Positions 24,197 through 35,180 of a stretch of DNA of 64,000 nt are shown piece after piece (within the stretch, counting starts at the first letter, position 1; the number at the start of each line of letters is the position of its first letter). The translations under genes and the position numbers were made by a program. The stretch comes from Spinacia oleracea (taxonomy: Eukaryota > Streptophyta > Magnoliopsida > Caryophyllales > Amaranthaceae): the NCBI RefSeq assembly GCF_020520425.1, contig NC_079489.1, positions 81,102,810 through 81,166,809 on the forward strand. Reading direction: 5' to 3'. The notes under the pieces are model-generated. The model had not been told where the DNA came from and did no database searches. It saw only the letters and a program-made list of their open reading frames with translations.

Positions 24197-25660
24197 TGTG
24201 AGGGGGTCGAAAAAGCGCGAGGCTAATGCGTGATCTGTCCCTCGTGGGTGTGACGATTCTTTTTATTCAATCAAGTGTAATTGGATTTCCTGTGAGTATA
24301 CACCCAATTGACTAGTAATATAGGAGTCGCCATTCAGTTTTTAACGACAATGAGAAAAACTGACAAAACCCGGTTATCGTGACATAAAGGGAGTGCAATT
24401 ATGTTTGACCACGACGGCCGTAGGTTCCCTTGTGATCCCTGGTGTGGGGATCTATCAATATACACCCGCAAGGTAGAGATTGAGGGTTCGGGGGACTGTA
24501 ACTACCGAGAGGAGTAATTCACTCGTCGATAACTCCAGAGGCAGGATATCCTTACTAGCTCAGCATAAATAATTGAAGGGACATGCGTTAACTATTAAAC
24601 TAATCTGAATTGATTTTAGCAGTATGCAGCATATAATACTAATTCGATCGTGATTATCTGATTTAAATATCATTAAGGGACCTAGCATGATAATCCGATT
24701 TCCCAAAAATATTCTATTTATTAGGCGTGATAGAACAATCATATTAGGTTAGTTTAACAGTTCATAAAAAGGGCGAGGAAAGCGGTTAAATCATCGAAAA
24801 GGGACACATTACGACGCACCCTTGAGAGGTGCGTCAGGGTTCTCAGAAAACTAACCACTTTGACTTTGCTATTTCTCCTTTTTATTTAACGAATCTCGAT
24901 TATGGGACAGGATACGTTCTGTTCGATTTATGGATCGATTGCGACAGAACGCGTGAACAGTTTCGCAGCGAGAGGCTTGGGCTCAGGGGTTTTGAGTCAA
25001 TACTCAGAATATATTATGTGTTGTTGTGTGTTGTTTCACGTCGAAACTAGGGGTCTATTTATAGGGAAGAGTTCGTGGAAAGATAGAATTGCAGAGTTCT
25101 AATCCACAAAGAATTAGGAAAAGAAACGTACCCAGGTATTTTCAGCGCCCAAGCCTGGGCGCCGAAGATTTCGGCGCCCAGAGCCAGGCGTCGAAAATAG
25201 GGTCTGGGCAGTTTTTTGCTTAGTCAGATTCGGATTCTAAAATCCGTAGAGGTTGAGATTAATTTGAGTCTTTTAGCGCGTATCAACTTGTGACGGAATG
25301 CGTCTGGGCCCGTTACGAACTCTAGGCTCGTTAGGATTTTAATTAATACGTAACTCTTATTTCCGAATCCTTTTAGGAATAGGATTCTCGCAGTTTTCTA
25401 TCTCATTTAGGATTTATGTTGGAATGCAACACCTAATTCTGACAGGTTTCTATCTTTTATGATTTTGCCACTTTTAGAAGCTACTTTTTACGGCAGTTAC
25501 TATTTTTAGCAAGTTTCCATAAATAGCTGGTTTCGGGTGAAATGAAATGGGGAATCGAGATTCGTTTATTTTATAGGAGATGCGTTGTCAAGTGGAGCTT
25601 TTATGCTTTCATCATCGAACCTTTCCCTTGCGGGAATGGGGACAAAAGTAGGTGTCTACA
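24197..25660 (-). repeat. 5' LTR of the Tat-like element
   Basis: 1464 bp, the partner of 15158-16622. It is followed by TAGTG (25661-25665), the second copy of the target duplication. The palindromic module is at 25141-25210. Confidence 0.92.
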
Positions 25661-25774
25661 TAGTGGAGGTGGTGGCGGCGGGGATGAAATTGCGGTACCG
25701 AGGGAGCAATTAACGGACCTCAGAGGACCATGAAGTGATGAACGGGTGAGGAAGATAGCATCCATCGGATTTCT

Positions 25775-26770
25775 TCACAAGCCAAATGAATTTTCCTCGT
25801 TGACCGTGTAATGGAGCCACGTGGCATTGTACATCGCCCGGACATTCAAGAACTCCCCACCGGGAACGGGCGTCAAAGCATCAATCTCCTTAGCATGAGG
25901 GTTGTTCGGTATAGCCCGAACAAGAAGAGTAAGCATGCCACCAAGGAGGATGTCGGCCTTGTTCAAGTGGCAAATTCGAACCTCAATGATCCGGGAGATG
26001 AGCAATTGGCCAAAATCAAGGACCCCTTGCTCCTCTTGTGTTGCCAACCACAAACCACCAAGCTCCGTGCCCGACAAGGCACCCGTAGCACCCTTTGAGA
26101 AAAGGGCATAGACAAGGAGGCGGCTCATGTAGCGAATGGCCGGATGGTGGAATGAAGAAGCCTTGGCCGATGCGGAGTAGAACCTCCCGCTCTCTCTGGT
26201 GAGCGATCTCCACCAACTATGCTCATCATAGTCATTCACACATTCGGCCCTTGGGTTCGTGATGAGCCCGTAGTCCGAATCAATGGAAAAGATGGCATTG
26301 ATATCATTGTTGGTCAACTTGTGTTGGCGGCCGAAGACTTGAAAAATCAATTCGATCACACTATCCCCGTCCTCATCTTGCACAATGTTTTTCCGGGCCG
26401 AGGAGAGGAACTCCAAGGTCAACCTTGTGTAGGTCGGGGCATGAAATTTCACGAACTCTTCCCACCCTAGCCCCTTGATCAACTTATCTACTTCCGCCTC
26501 GACCCCCAAGGCACGGACACTCTCCCTATGGAAGAACTTGGTGGGGTTTATGGCCCTCTTAGATAGCGGCTCAAAGAATTCCCTAGACCTTTGTTCAAGG
26601 AACTCAATGCCATAGGTCTCAATGCCCGGGGGAGCCGGAGCCTTTCTCTTAGATGTAGAGGCGGTAGGGTTTGATGTAGAGGCGGTGGGGTTCTTCTTGG
26701 AGCGCTTGGGTGCCATTGAATGATGAGTAAAATCTACAAAAGCAAAAGAAAAACAAACCAAGACACACAA
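25775..26770 (-). pseudogene. ORF-1-like second ORF, N-terminal part
   Basis: A 331-codon frame. A likely true start is the MAPKRSKK methionine, about 18 residues in. After a basic, low-complexity N-terminus come blocks including GIEFLEQRSREFFEP, INPTKFFHRE, APTYTRLTLEFLSSARKN, LTNNDINAIFSID and HHPAIRYMSRLLVYALFSKG. This layout resembles the plant 'Athila ORF-1' protein family, whose function is unknown. It sits in the env-like position downstream of gag-protease, but I see no signal peptide or clear membrane segment. The frame stops at 25775; the remainder lies beyond the Tat-like insertion at 15157-14393. The plus-strand element has a diverged copy at 39633-41423. Confidence 0.7.
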
Positions 26771-27858
26771 AGAACAAAAAACTAAGTTAGTTCAAAAACT
26801 AGTCAAACAAATAACTACAAAAGCTAAAGGTAGCTATCTCAATCAACTCCTCAATAAGCTCCAAACACTACACTAACTCCTCAACAAGATGAAACCAACA
26901 ACATTACTCCACACAATTATCCACAATCAAACAACCATCATTTCCACAAACAAGCATCATCAAAGTAGCCCAAAACTTCACTTAATCATCTCAAAAGGCC
27001 TAGAGCTCAAGTAGAATAAGGAATTAAACATGCATAGCTCATCTAAACAATTTAAGATTATTCACATAATCAAACATGCATCAATAATCACCTAAAAACC
27101 ACAAATTTCAGAAAATCAAAAATATCATGAACATGGTAAAAATTGGAATGAAATGTAAGAATCAAAGGAAGTAAATCATCACCACAAGTAGAGGAAGTGG
27201 TCAAGAAATAATCCCAAGTAGCCTCAAGTGTTCCAAATTCACCAAGCACACAATTTGACAAAATTCACAAAAACCCTAGAAATTGGGGGGGTTTTGCAAA
27301 AAGCTGAAATTTGGGGGATTTTAGGGGTTGGGATGAATGAGATTGTGTGAATTTGATGTAAGGGGAGTGAAATTTGTGATGGGAAATAAGTGAGATTGAT
27401 GAGGAGTAGTAGTATGAAGTGAGAGAAGAGAGCAATGGAGTTGAGAGTGAGAGAGGAATGTCGTCTAAAATGAAGAAAATGGGGGTGGTTCGCGATTTTT
27501 TTGAATAAAAGAGGTCAGGGTCTGCCCCGCCAGGCTGTGCGACCGAACAGAAACAAGAGTTCGATCGCACAGACCTATGCGATCGAACAGAAAATTCTGT
27601 GCGGCCGTTAACCAAAAAGGGGGCATTCTGCCTCCAAAACCAGGTTTGTGCGATCGAACGAAAAAGGACGTTCGGTAGCACAAAACATGATTTTGCAAAA
27701 AAAATTCAAACTTCACTATAAATTGAAAATAAAGCTAATTAATGGAAAATTAATGCATAAAATCAAACAAAAACTAAAACTAGGAGTTAGACAACCGGGT
27801 TGCCTCCCGGGTAGCGCTCGTTTAACGTCATTAGCTTCACGGACCCCCCAAAAGGTCA
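26771..27858 (-). other. Spacer between gag-protease and the second ORF
   Basis: This is the place where RT, RNase H and integrase would lie in an autonomous Athila element, but only about 1.1 kb of non-coding DNA is present. Right after the gag-protease stop it has a block reading, on the minus strand, GGAGGCAACCCGG (about 27790-27810), also found in the sister element near 38980 and 39070. The LTR-type GTGCGATCGAACA motifs recur at 27535-27685. Confidence 0.75.
27535..27690. repeat. Internal copy of the LTR motif cluster
   Basis: At least five GTGCGACCGAACA or TTCGATCGCAC motifs, including CTGTGCGGCCGTTAACCAAA and GGGGCATTCTGCCTCCAAAA blocks that also occur in the LTR near 11600-11650. This shows an LTR-derived segment placed upstream of the second ORF. 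Confidence 0.8.
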
Positions 27859-29548
27859 AGGGGGGTCAAACACACCCAACTTTGGGTCAACACTAGTCAA
27901 TATGCACTTCTTTTTCCCTTTGGGCACAAACATCTTAACGACATCACCATTCAAGAGGCGAAAACCAAATAATCCACCACCAAGCTCCTCCTTGGCCATC
28001 TTTGGACTCTTGGATTTCGTGGGTCGCTTGGATTTCTATCCCGATTCATGAATCAATTCGGAGGTGTTAGCTCCACTATCACCATCTTCACGCATTTTAA
28101 ATATCTCGGAGATGGTCATAACATCATCAAACTCATCCCCAAACACCTTGGGGATTCCATGGACATTCTTTTCATCAAGAGAAGACCTAGCAAGCTCATT
28201 ATCACACTTAGAAACACAAAAATTGTTAGAAGGATTAGCATGTGAGCCAAAGCTCTCAATACAAGCAATAGTTTCTACCTTCATACAACTTTTCATTGTT
28301 GCAAAACATCCTTCACCAAGGGGAAGCTTGAAGCTAGCTTTTGAATCCCCCGCTTTCAAGGTGATTAGTCCCCCTTGCACATCGATAAGAGCACCCGCGG
28401 TGGCCAAAAATGGCCTCCCCAAGATAATGGGGGTATGGGCATCCTCATCAATGTCCAAGACGACGAAGTCAAAAAGGAAAGTAAGCTTGCCAACTAGTAG
28501 GGGAACATCCTCGATCCTACCTAATGGTAACATAACCGATCGATCGGCTAGTTGCAATGACATAGTGGTAGGAGAGAGATCACCTAGCCTGAGCTTCTCA
28601 TAAGTCTTATATGGCAATATGCTCACACTTGCCCCCAAATCACAAAGAGAATTATCAAATTTGAGCTTTTGAATGCTACAAGGGATAGAAAAACTACCGG
28701 GATCATTGAGTTTTGGGGGAAAGGAGTGTTGAATTAGAGCGCTACAACTCTCCGTGAGTTGCACGGTCTCCTTCGCTTCACAACTTCTCTTGCCACTAAG
28801 AATATCTCTCATGAATCTAGAATAGTGGGGAATTTTCTTGAGTGCCTCGGTGAAAGACAATGACACATATAGCTTGCTAATAGTTTCCCTAAACTTGTGA
28901 AATTGATCATCTAGATTTTTCCCGGCAAATCTTTGAGGGTAGGGGGGAGGAGGAATTGGGAGAGGAGGAAGAGTAGTCTCCTTCGACTTAACACCATCTC
29001 TCACGTTGTCGACATGAGACTCCTCTTCCGCCTTATCACAGCCCGGAGACTCATTCCCCGTAGAATCCTTACCCCTAGAGCAAGATGCATCAACTAGCTT
29101 AGCATCATCATCTTGAATCATCCCACTCCGAGTCACAACCGAATACATTTGTTTAGGTGCTTGACCTTGGGATGGGAGACTAGTATGCACTTGTTTCTCT
29201 TTGATGGTGCTAGCTAGTTGTGCCAATTGAGTCTCAATCATCTTCAAGTGAGTGTTGGATTGATTGAATCCATCCTCAAACTCAACATTCTTCTTGTGCG
29301 CCCCCACAAACGACTCCATGAGAGCCTCAAAGTTAGACTTGAGAGGCGGGAGTGGTGGAGTTGCATTGCCATAACCACTAAGGTTTTTTTGTAATTGGTT
29401 TCCATAGGTCCTCGGTCCATTGAATCCGGGAGGTGGATATTGAGACACACCATATGGACCTCCCAAATTCAAGGGATAACCCCCACTAGAGGCACCCCTA
29501 AATTGCCCATAAGAGTAGTTGTAACCCCCTCCACCTTGATGGTTGGGA
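27859..29548 (-). pseudogene. Athila-like gag C-terminus and retropepsin
   Basis: The frame from 29472 to 28036 encodes 478 residues. A Pro-rich part (about residues 165-180, PPLPIPPPPYPQ) leads into FRETISKLYVSLSFTEALKK, then an aspartic protease domain. Its catalytic motif is CDLGASVSIL (residues 277-286, Asp278), with later blocks FDFVVLDIDED and IILGRPFLATAGALIDV typical of Ty3 retropepsins. The stop at 28036 is probably a point nonsense change: the same frame continues about 57 codons through GDVVKMFVPKGKKK to a TGA near 27859. The sister element has the same C-terminal extension. No RT follows. Upstream, a frameshift near 29550-29565 separates it from the gag N-terminal part. Confidence 0.78.
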
Positions 29549-29564
29549 TTATAAAACCTTGATT

Positions 29565-30809
29565 TTATTGGCCTTGATTTCCAAGACCTTGAGATTGACC
29601 ATAGGGTTCTTGGACTTGATAGCCTTGCGCCCTATAGCCACCTCGGCCTTGGCTATCATACCCACTTCCTTGGCCATAGCCTTGGTGGGATCCATACATA
29701 GGGGGCCCTCTAGGTGCTTGCCTAACAAAGTATTGATTGTTGGGGTTATCATTTCTAGACCTCTCATTCAAGGCATGAGCATATTCCATATCAAAATCTC
29801 CTTCACACGAAGGGCCATAATCCACAAAAGACACATTATGAACCAAGGGACAAGCATTGGGGAAATGACCAAAATCTTGACAATTATCACAAAAAGAAGT
29901 GCCCGGAGGCATAGTGTCATAGGAACTCACCTTGCTCTTCCCCTTAGTGAGAAGAGTAGCCGAAGGTGGTGGAATTGTTGATGGAGATGGTGGTTGACTT
30001 GGTGTGCTCTCTAGCTTTTCCAATCTCGAGCTAAGCTTTTCAATGATCCTAGCTTGCTCCATAGCATATACCAACCCTTTACCATCATCATTCCTACCCT
30101 TGCCATCATAGTCCCTTGCACCAACGTGCCAAGCTTGATAATTTCGGACCACATCCTCAATTATCTCCTCAATTTGATCATTGGTCTTGTTCATGATGGG
30201 ACCTCCCGCGCCCGCATCTAGACTCGTCTTTGAGGATTGGCTCAATCCCAAGTAGAAGGTTTGAAGTAACAACCACTTAGGGATCCCATGGTGAGGGCAC
30301 TCCCTTTGGTACTCTTTAAAATGATCCCAAGCTTCGAAAAGTGACTCGTCTCGCTTTTGCTCAAAGGATTGGATTTTGTGGCGATATTCCGCCGTCTTCC
30401 CATGCGAGTAAAACTTGCTCAAAAACGCACTAGTCACCTCGTTCCAAGTGCGAAGTGAGTTGGGCTTGACCTCCTTGTCAAGCCAATCACTAGCTCGCCT
30501 AAGGAGAGAGAAACGAAACAATGTCAACCTCACGTAGTCCGATGTCACACCATTGTGCTTGATTGTGTCACAATAGTGCTCGAATTGTTTAAGGTGCCCA
30601 TGTGGTGACTCGTTGCTCTTCCCACAAAAAGGGTGGCTTTGAACCAAGTTGATCAAGGCGGGCTTGATCTCGAAGTTGTTAGCACTAGTTGTGGGGGCTT
30701 GGATACCGCATGTTGCTTCAAATGCCCCCGGTATTCCCAAATTCTTAACCGGGAGCGCCATAGTCTCAAAAGCTTGCTCACTCTCTTCTTCCTCCACGCC
30801 TACACTCAA
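29565..30809 (-). pseudogene. Athila-like gag, N-terminal part
   Basis: A 414-codon frame with a retrotransposon gag domain. Recognisable blocks include RFSLLRRASDWLDKEVKP, AFLSKFYSHGKTAEYRHKI, DESLFEAWDHFKEYQRECP and LQTFYLGLS. A zinc knuckle CDNCQDFGHFPNAC fits CX2CX4HX4C and implies RNA binding. The C-terminus is Gly/Gln/Tyr-rich. The frame stops at 29565 and the protease part continues in another frame, so one frameshift breaks the polyprotein. It begins about 240 bp inside the primer-binding site, as expected for gag. Confidence 0.8.
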
Positions 30810-31048
30810 GGATTCGAATCAGTTATGGCTTGATGAGTTAGTTCGAACACGCCTTAGTCTCCTAAGTGTCCCCTCCAATTCAAGGTCAAGAGGATGGAGG
30901 GTTCTTTGACGTGCACGACCCCTAACAAGCATACAAACTCAAAGAACACGTGAGTATTGCAAAGGAAATAAGAAAGCAAACAAGAATGCAATGTTTTTGT
31001 ATTTTCTAATGATAAACTAGTCTCAATGAAACTCAATAACAACGATCG

Positions 31049-31067
31049 TTCCCCGGCAACGGCGCTA
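31049..31067 (-). other. Primer-binding site, minus-strand Athila-like element
   Basis: The minus strand reads AGCGCCGTTGCCGGGGAA. The first base differs from the TGGCGCCGTTGCCGGGGA consensus seen intact in the plus-strand element. Confidence 0.8.
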
Positions 31068-31070
31068 TTT

Positions 31071-32651
31071 TAATAAGGTGTTTTTCCGTCGTTGAATAGA
31101 AAATCACCTCACCAAACAAAATTTATAGAACCACTAAACTAACCGGCTATATTGCTATAGCGGCAAGTATAGGGATCGTCCCATAGAAACGGTGGTCATC
31201 GAGTTTAGATATTAAGCTAGTTTGAACAAGAGTTTGTTTGAATTATAACTAGGAAACTAAGCTATCAATTAAACGAAATTGAATCAATAAAGGGGAATGC
31301 AAGGGAGTCGGGGATAGCCTAGGGAAATCGGGGGAAACGAACTAAGCACTTAAGTAATCATGATCATGCAACGACTTGGTGTATAGGCAAATAGCATCGA
31401 ATGACGAACCCGCCACCTCTCGGATGGGGAACGCGAAGCGTCTAATCTACGAAAGAGCTTTTGCCTAATCCTAGACTAAACAAACTTGCATATAATAGGC
31501 ACCACTATTCACATACACAAGTTAGGCTCACAATGTCTTGCCAAACCTAGCCTATGCAATCCAATCAAATCCCAATCAAATAGCATTTGCAACTACCACT
31601 CAATTAGGCATGGATATCCTATTACCAAATCATATTTAATTACAACAATCAATCATCAATTCAATCATCAATTTCCCCTAATTAAACCCCTAGATTCTCC
31701 CCTTTCCCTAACCTAAGACTACTCACTACACATGCTAGAAACTAGGAAGTTCATGGATACTAAGCAAGCAAACATGAGATTGAAGAATTAGAAAGAAAGA
31801 ATCAAAGAGTAGAGCATTCAATTGAACAATCAATTCATGAATTAATAAAACAATTCAACTAAACCAAAGCAAAAGGAATTTCAAGAATTATGAGCAATTA
31901 AAGAACAAAAGTAAAATGGAAAGAATTAAGAAACTAAGGAATTGAATTGAATTGCAAGAAATTAAGAGAAGAGTTGAAGAAATTACAACTTGAAGCTTCA
32001 AAGTAGAAGAGTTTCTCTCTCTAGAAATGCTGAAAATCTATTTTGGAATTCTAAAAATGTTAATCTAAAAACTGAATTGTCTAAAATTAAAATGAAAATT
32101 CTATTTATAAGTTTCCCCAAATAGAAGCTGAAATTCGAAAATAAGCAGCCCGCGTAGCCATTCGGTCGCACATACCCTCCGTGCAACCGAACACAGAAAA
32201 CCAATTCGAGCAACCATTAAGTCTTGTGCGAGCAAACCAAGCGAAGACCAGTTCCTTCGTCATGTGCGACCGAACAAGAATCCATGTTCGGTCGAATGCT
32301 CTTTTCTTGGCCATGTCTTCCTTGAACACTTGATTTGGTCGAACAGCTGAACATGTGTGGGCGCACGAATTCCTGTGCGGTCGAACAAAAGTCTGTGCGG
32401 TCGTTTACCAAATTGCTCCTTCTTCCTTAGTGTCATCAGCTCTCTTCTGTTCGGGCGCACGAAAATCCGTTATGTCGCACAAGCCATGTTTTGGCTCAAT
32501 TCTACTTGTTTTCCATCACTTTTCACCATAATCACCTATAAAGCACAAGATGGAAAGAAACTTATAAAATTCATACGAAAAGCTATAAAAACTATGAAAA
32601 AGCATAATAAACTACATGAAATCCTAAGCTAAGAGCGACATTTGCTCATCA
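31071..32651 (-). repeat. 5' LTR of the minus-strand Athila-like element
   Basis: 1581 bp. It aligns along its whole length to 10282-11975 except for a gap of about 115 bp near 32415. The first base pair of the terminus is mutated (TAATAAGGTG instead of TGATAAGGTG). Target duplication GAATA follows at 32652-32656. Confidence 0.9.
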
Positions 32652-32656
32652 GAATA

Positions 32657-35180
32657 ACACTAGAAGGAGAGATATTTTCAACTGAATTGTGAAAATGTAA
32701 AAAAAAAAAACTTACTCAAAACTAATTACCTGATCGGTCTAGACTAATTAAGGGAGCAATCAATCTCTGTTGAGGGCCCACCAAGAGGACGGTCTATAAC
32801 ACCAGATCCTTTTTTTTTAAGGGTATAACACCAGCTTCTGAGTTACTATTATATAACAAAAAACAAATTAATCACACAAATTAATAAAAGGTTCTTGAAT
32901 GAGCACATACAACCTTGAATTTCCTCAAGCCATAGATCAGAGCTAAATTCTTCAATCTGTAACAGAACAGAACTCAATATTTTACCTCCGTCCGTACTCT
33001 ATAGCCTAATTATTTGAAGCATGTATCCATTTCTATTATGAATAGAAGATAGCTGCATAAATCCCCTAAAAAACTACCTATTTTCATCAATTTTTCCTAT
33101 TTTATTTTATTTCTTGGAATTCTCTTTAAATTGAATCCGCTCCCATATAATTTTCCTTTGTGAGTGAGAATCTGAGCTAAATTTATTCTCAAGAACAAAG
33201 GAAATGAATACTAAATTATGTGCACGTTGTAAAATATTAAGGTTGTTAGTTCTTTTCATAGTTATTTAAAAGTATGATAACTCTATAATCTAGGTGTGTT
33301 ATTCTTAACAAGGAAATAGGGAGTTAAAAAAACATATTAGATTCTCTTTAATTTCCTCCATTAAACATTAAAGCCAAATACTAGAAATAAGTTGTAAAAG
33401 AGAGTAAGTATAACTACATAGGGTGTATATATTGAAACTTGTTTTTCTATCACATAGTTTCTTTCCGGTCTTTCCTTTCCCCACCCCAGTACCCCACCAC
33501 CACTAACCACAACATAGTTTCGAAAATACAAAGTCCCCTTTCACAGAAACTTTGCTTAACAATATGTGGAAACATAAATTTATTTCCATAGAAGCTTAAA
33601 CATTCTTCTAAAACAAAAGAACCCAAAGGGGAAAACGACTATGGTCTAAAACTGAGAAAATGTAGCATGAGAAAATAAACCTATCAACTCAAAGAAAATA
33701 TTCTTATTTTCTTAACTTGAAAACTCAAAAGAGTTGAAGAATATCATTTTCTACAGCAAGCAACAAATAATAGCACAGAGATTCAGTGGTTCTCATTGCA
33801 TACTACACAGAACCACTAAGCCAAAAATTACGAAATAAGCCAGACTATGATACTAACAAGAGTAGAGAAATACACCATATGTTTGAGATGAAGCTAATCT
33901 ATGAATTTGGCACCTAATTAAAAGCGTCACCCAATACTTTATCCTTAAATTTTGCACTCTTTGGAAGTAATAATTATGCCTATAAGGGTGGCATTCTGGT
34001 TTATTCTATCATATTATTTTTAATTTAATTCTTTACTAATTTAGTCATGTTTCCACCTTACCATCCACACATGTGGGATATTGAGTTCAATCCCTTGGAG
34101 CCCTTTGGGATTAACTTTGATCTGTTACCAACACTTTCTCAAAACTGATTGTAAAGCTGCTACAATTTTCCTCTCGTGTAGTCTATCCGCATCTTCTATT
34201 TTATCTTCCATGTTTGATACAATATGCCCTGCATAATTGAGGAATCATCTACAATTATTCCGTGACCATTCTCAAGATGAAACGGGGGATATGAGTCACA
34301 CACAACTTATTTAGATCAAATGTACCCTAAAAAGTAATTGATATTGCAACAAATTACAAGATATATATTTTCCTATTAAAATTGAGTTCATCAATTGATT
34401 TAATCAACCATCAACAAGTAATAAAAAGAATTTTATAAGTTAAAATGCTAGTCAACATATTCCAGATTTTAACTGCAAATTTCTCCCTTTGTATATTTTC
34501 AAGTAAATTAAATTTACTGGCCAACTACTTCTTCCCCAAAATTCTAAAAAGAATATAGGAAAAAGTCACAAATTCAAAATTAAATAATTGTGTTCCAAAA
34601 TTACAAACGAGAATTTCAGCAAAAAAGAATTAACAAAAACAATTCGTCAAAACTTACTTTCCAGAAAAGTGGAATACAATTGACAGAAATAATGCATGGC
34701 TCTCAGAATAATTGAATGAAAACCCTAAAAACTAATAACAAGATCTGGAAAAAAAAACATGTAGGAGGAAACCCTAGAAATCAAGAACAAGAGAGGAGAG
34801 AAAATTTATTACCTTTTCGAGATTTTCATCGAGTTTTTCATCTTAGCACTTCTCCATTGTGAGGCGTGAGAGAACGAAAATGGTAAGGCAAGAGAGAGAA
34901 CAATGAGGCAAGAGAGGGAATATTTTAGTGAAATTGTTTTAGGAGTTTGCGAGGGTGGGGAATTGGGGACTGGGGATGATGTATATTTTGGGCCTCGTAT
35001 CACATTCCTACTAAAACTGAGGGGATGTGCAAGGCACGTGCACTCTCGACGCCCAAAATTGTCTAGAAAATTCTCGACGACCATAGGCGTCGAAATAAAG
35101 CGGGAATTGATTTTTCATCCAGCGTTTACACCCAGGCGTCGAGCTAACCGCGTCTAGAAACAATGCGTTTTGTAGTAGTG
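32657..35180 (-). mobile_element. Right end of a probable CACTA-type DNA transposon
   Basis: The sequence ends at 35180 with GCGTTTTGTAGTAGTG. Read inward on the minus strand this is CACTACTACAAAACGC, a CACTA-type terminus. The last 150 bp carries several CGACGCC/GGCGTCGA subterminal motifs. Beyond 35180 the sequence is the middle of the Athila-like LTR, so this end was inserted there. The rest is AT-rich with no transposase frame. A possible leader exon with a GTAATAAAT donor-like site occurs on the minus strand near 34815-34860. The opposite terminus is not in the window; 9924-10281 and possibly 7702-8482 may be older parts of the same element. Confidence 0.6.
35040..35180 (-). repeat. CACTA-like terminus with subterminal motifs
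   Basis: The terminal CACTACTACAAAACGC (minus strand) is followed inward by CGACGCC-type motifs in both orientations at about 35047, 35076, 35089, 35134 and 35149. Subterminal repeats of this sort bind transposase in CACTA elements. Confidence 0.65.

Larger units (their letters stand above)
15158..25660 (-). mobile_element. Tat/Ogre-type non-autonomous retrotransposon (LARD-like)
   Basis: A 10.5-kb element with LTRs of 1465 and 1464 bp lies inside the second ORF of the Athila-like element, with target duplication TAGTG on both sides. On the minus strand the LTR starts TGTAGACACCTACTTTTGTC and the PBS reads GTGGCGACTCCACTAGGG; both are typical of the plant Tat/Ogre lineage. The 7.6-kb interior has no gag, protease, RT or integrase frame on either strand, which fits a large retrotransposon derivative moved in trans. 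I count about 14 differences between its LTRs by eye (roughly 99% identity), making it one of the youngest insertions here. The interior carries a 120-bp tandem array, four copies of a palindromic module also present in each LTR, and an antisense ECT gene fragment. Confidence 0.88.
10282..32651 (-). mobile_element. Athila-like Ty3 retrotransposon, gag-protease only, minus strand
   Basis: This is a complete element with TG..CA LTRs and the 5-bp duplication GAATA on both sides (10277-10281 and 32652-32656). After removing the nested insertion it is about 11.9 kb. In its own direction it has a 5' LTR, a PBS of the TGGCGCCGTTGCCGGGGA type used by plant Athila and related Ty3 elements, gag plus protease, a spacer, an ORF-1-like second ORF, a long 3' non-coding part, a purine tract and a 3' LTR. 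RT, RNase H and integrase are absent although gag-protease and the second ORF flank the place where they should be. It would depend on enzymes from another element. Confidence 0.85.

Noticed and set aside
28064..28603. 179-codon plus-strand ORF
   Set aside because: Antisense shadow of the protease-coding frame; the minus strand has clear retropepsin motifs.
34809..35157. 84-91-codon ORFs near the CACTA-like end
   Set aside because: No recognisable domain; they overlap on opposite strands and cover the subterminal repeats.
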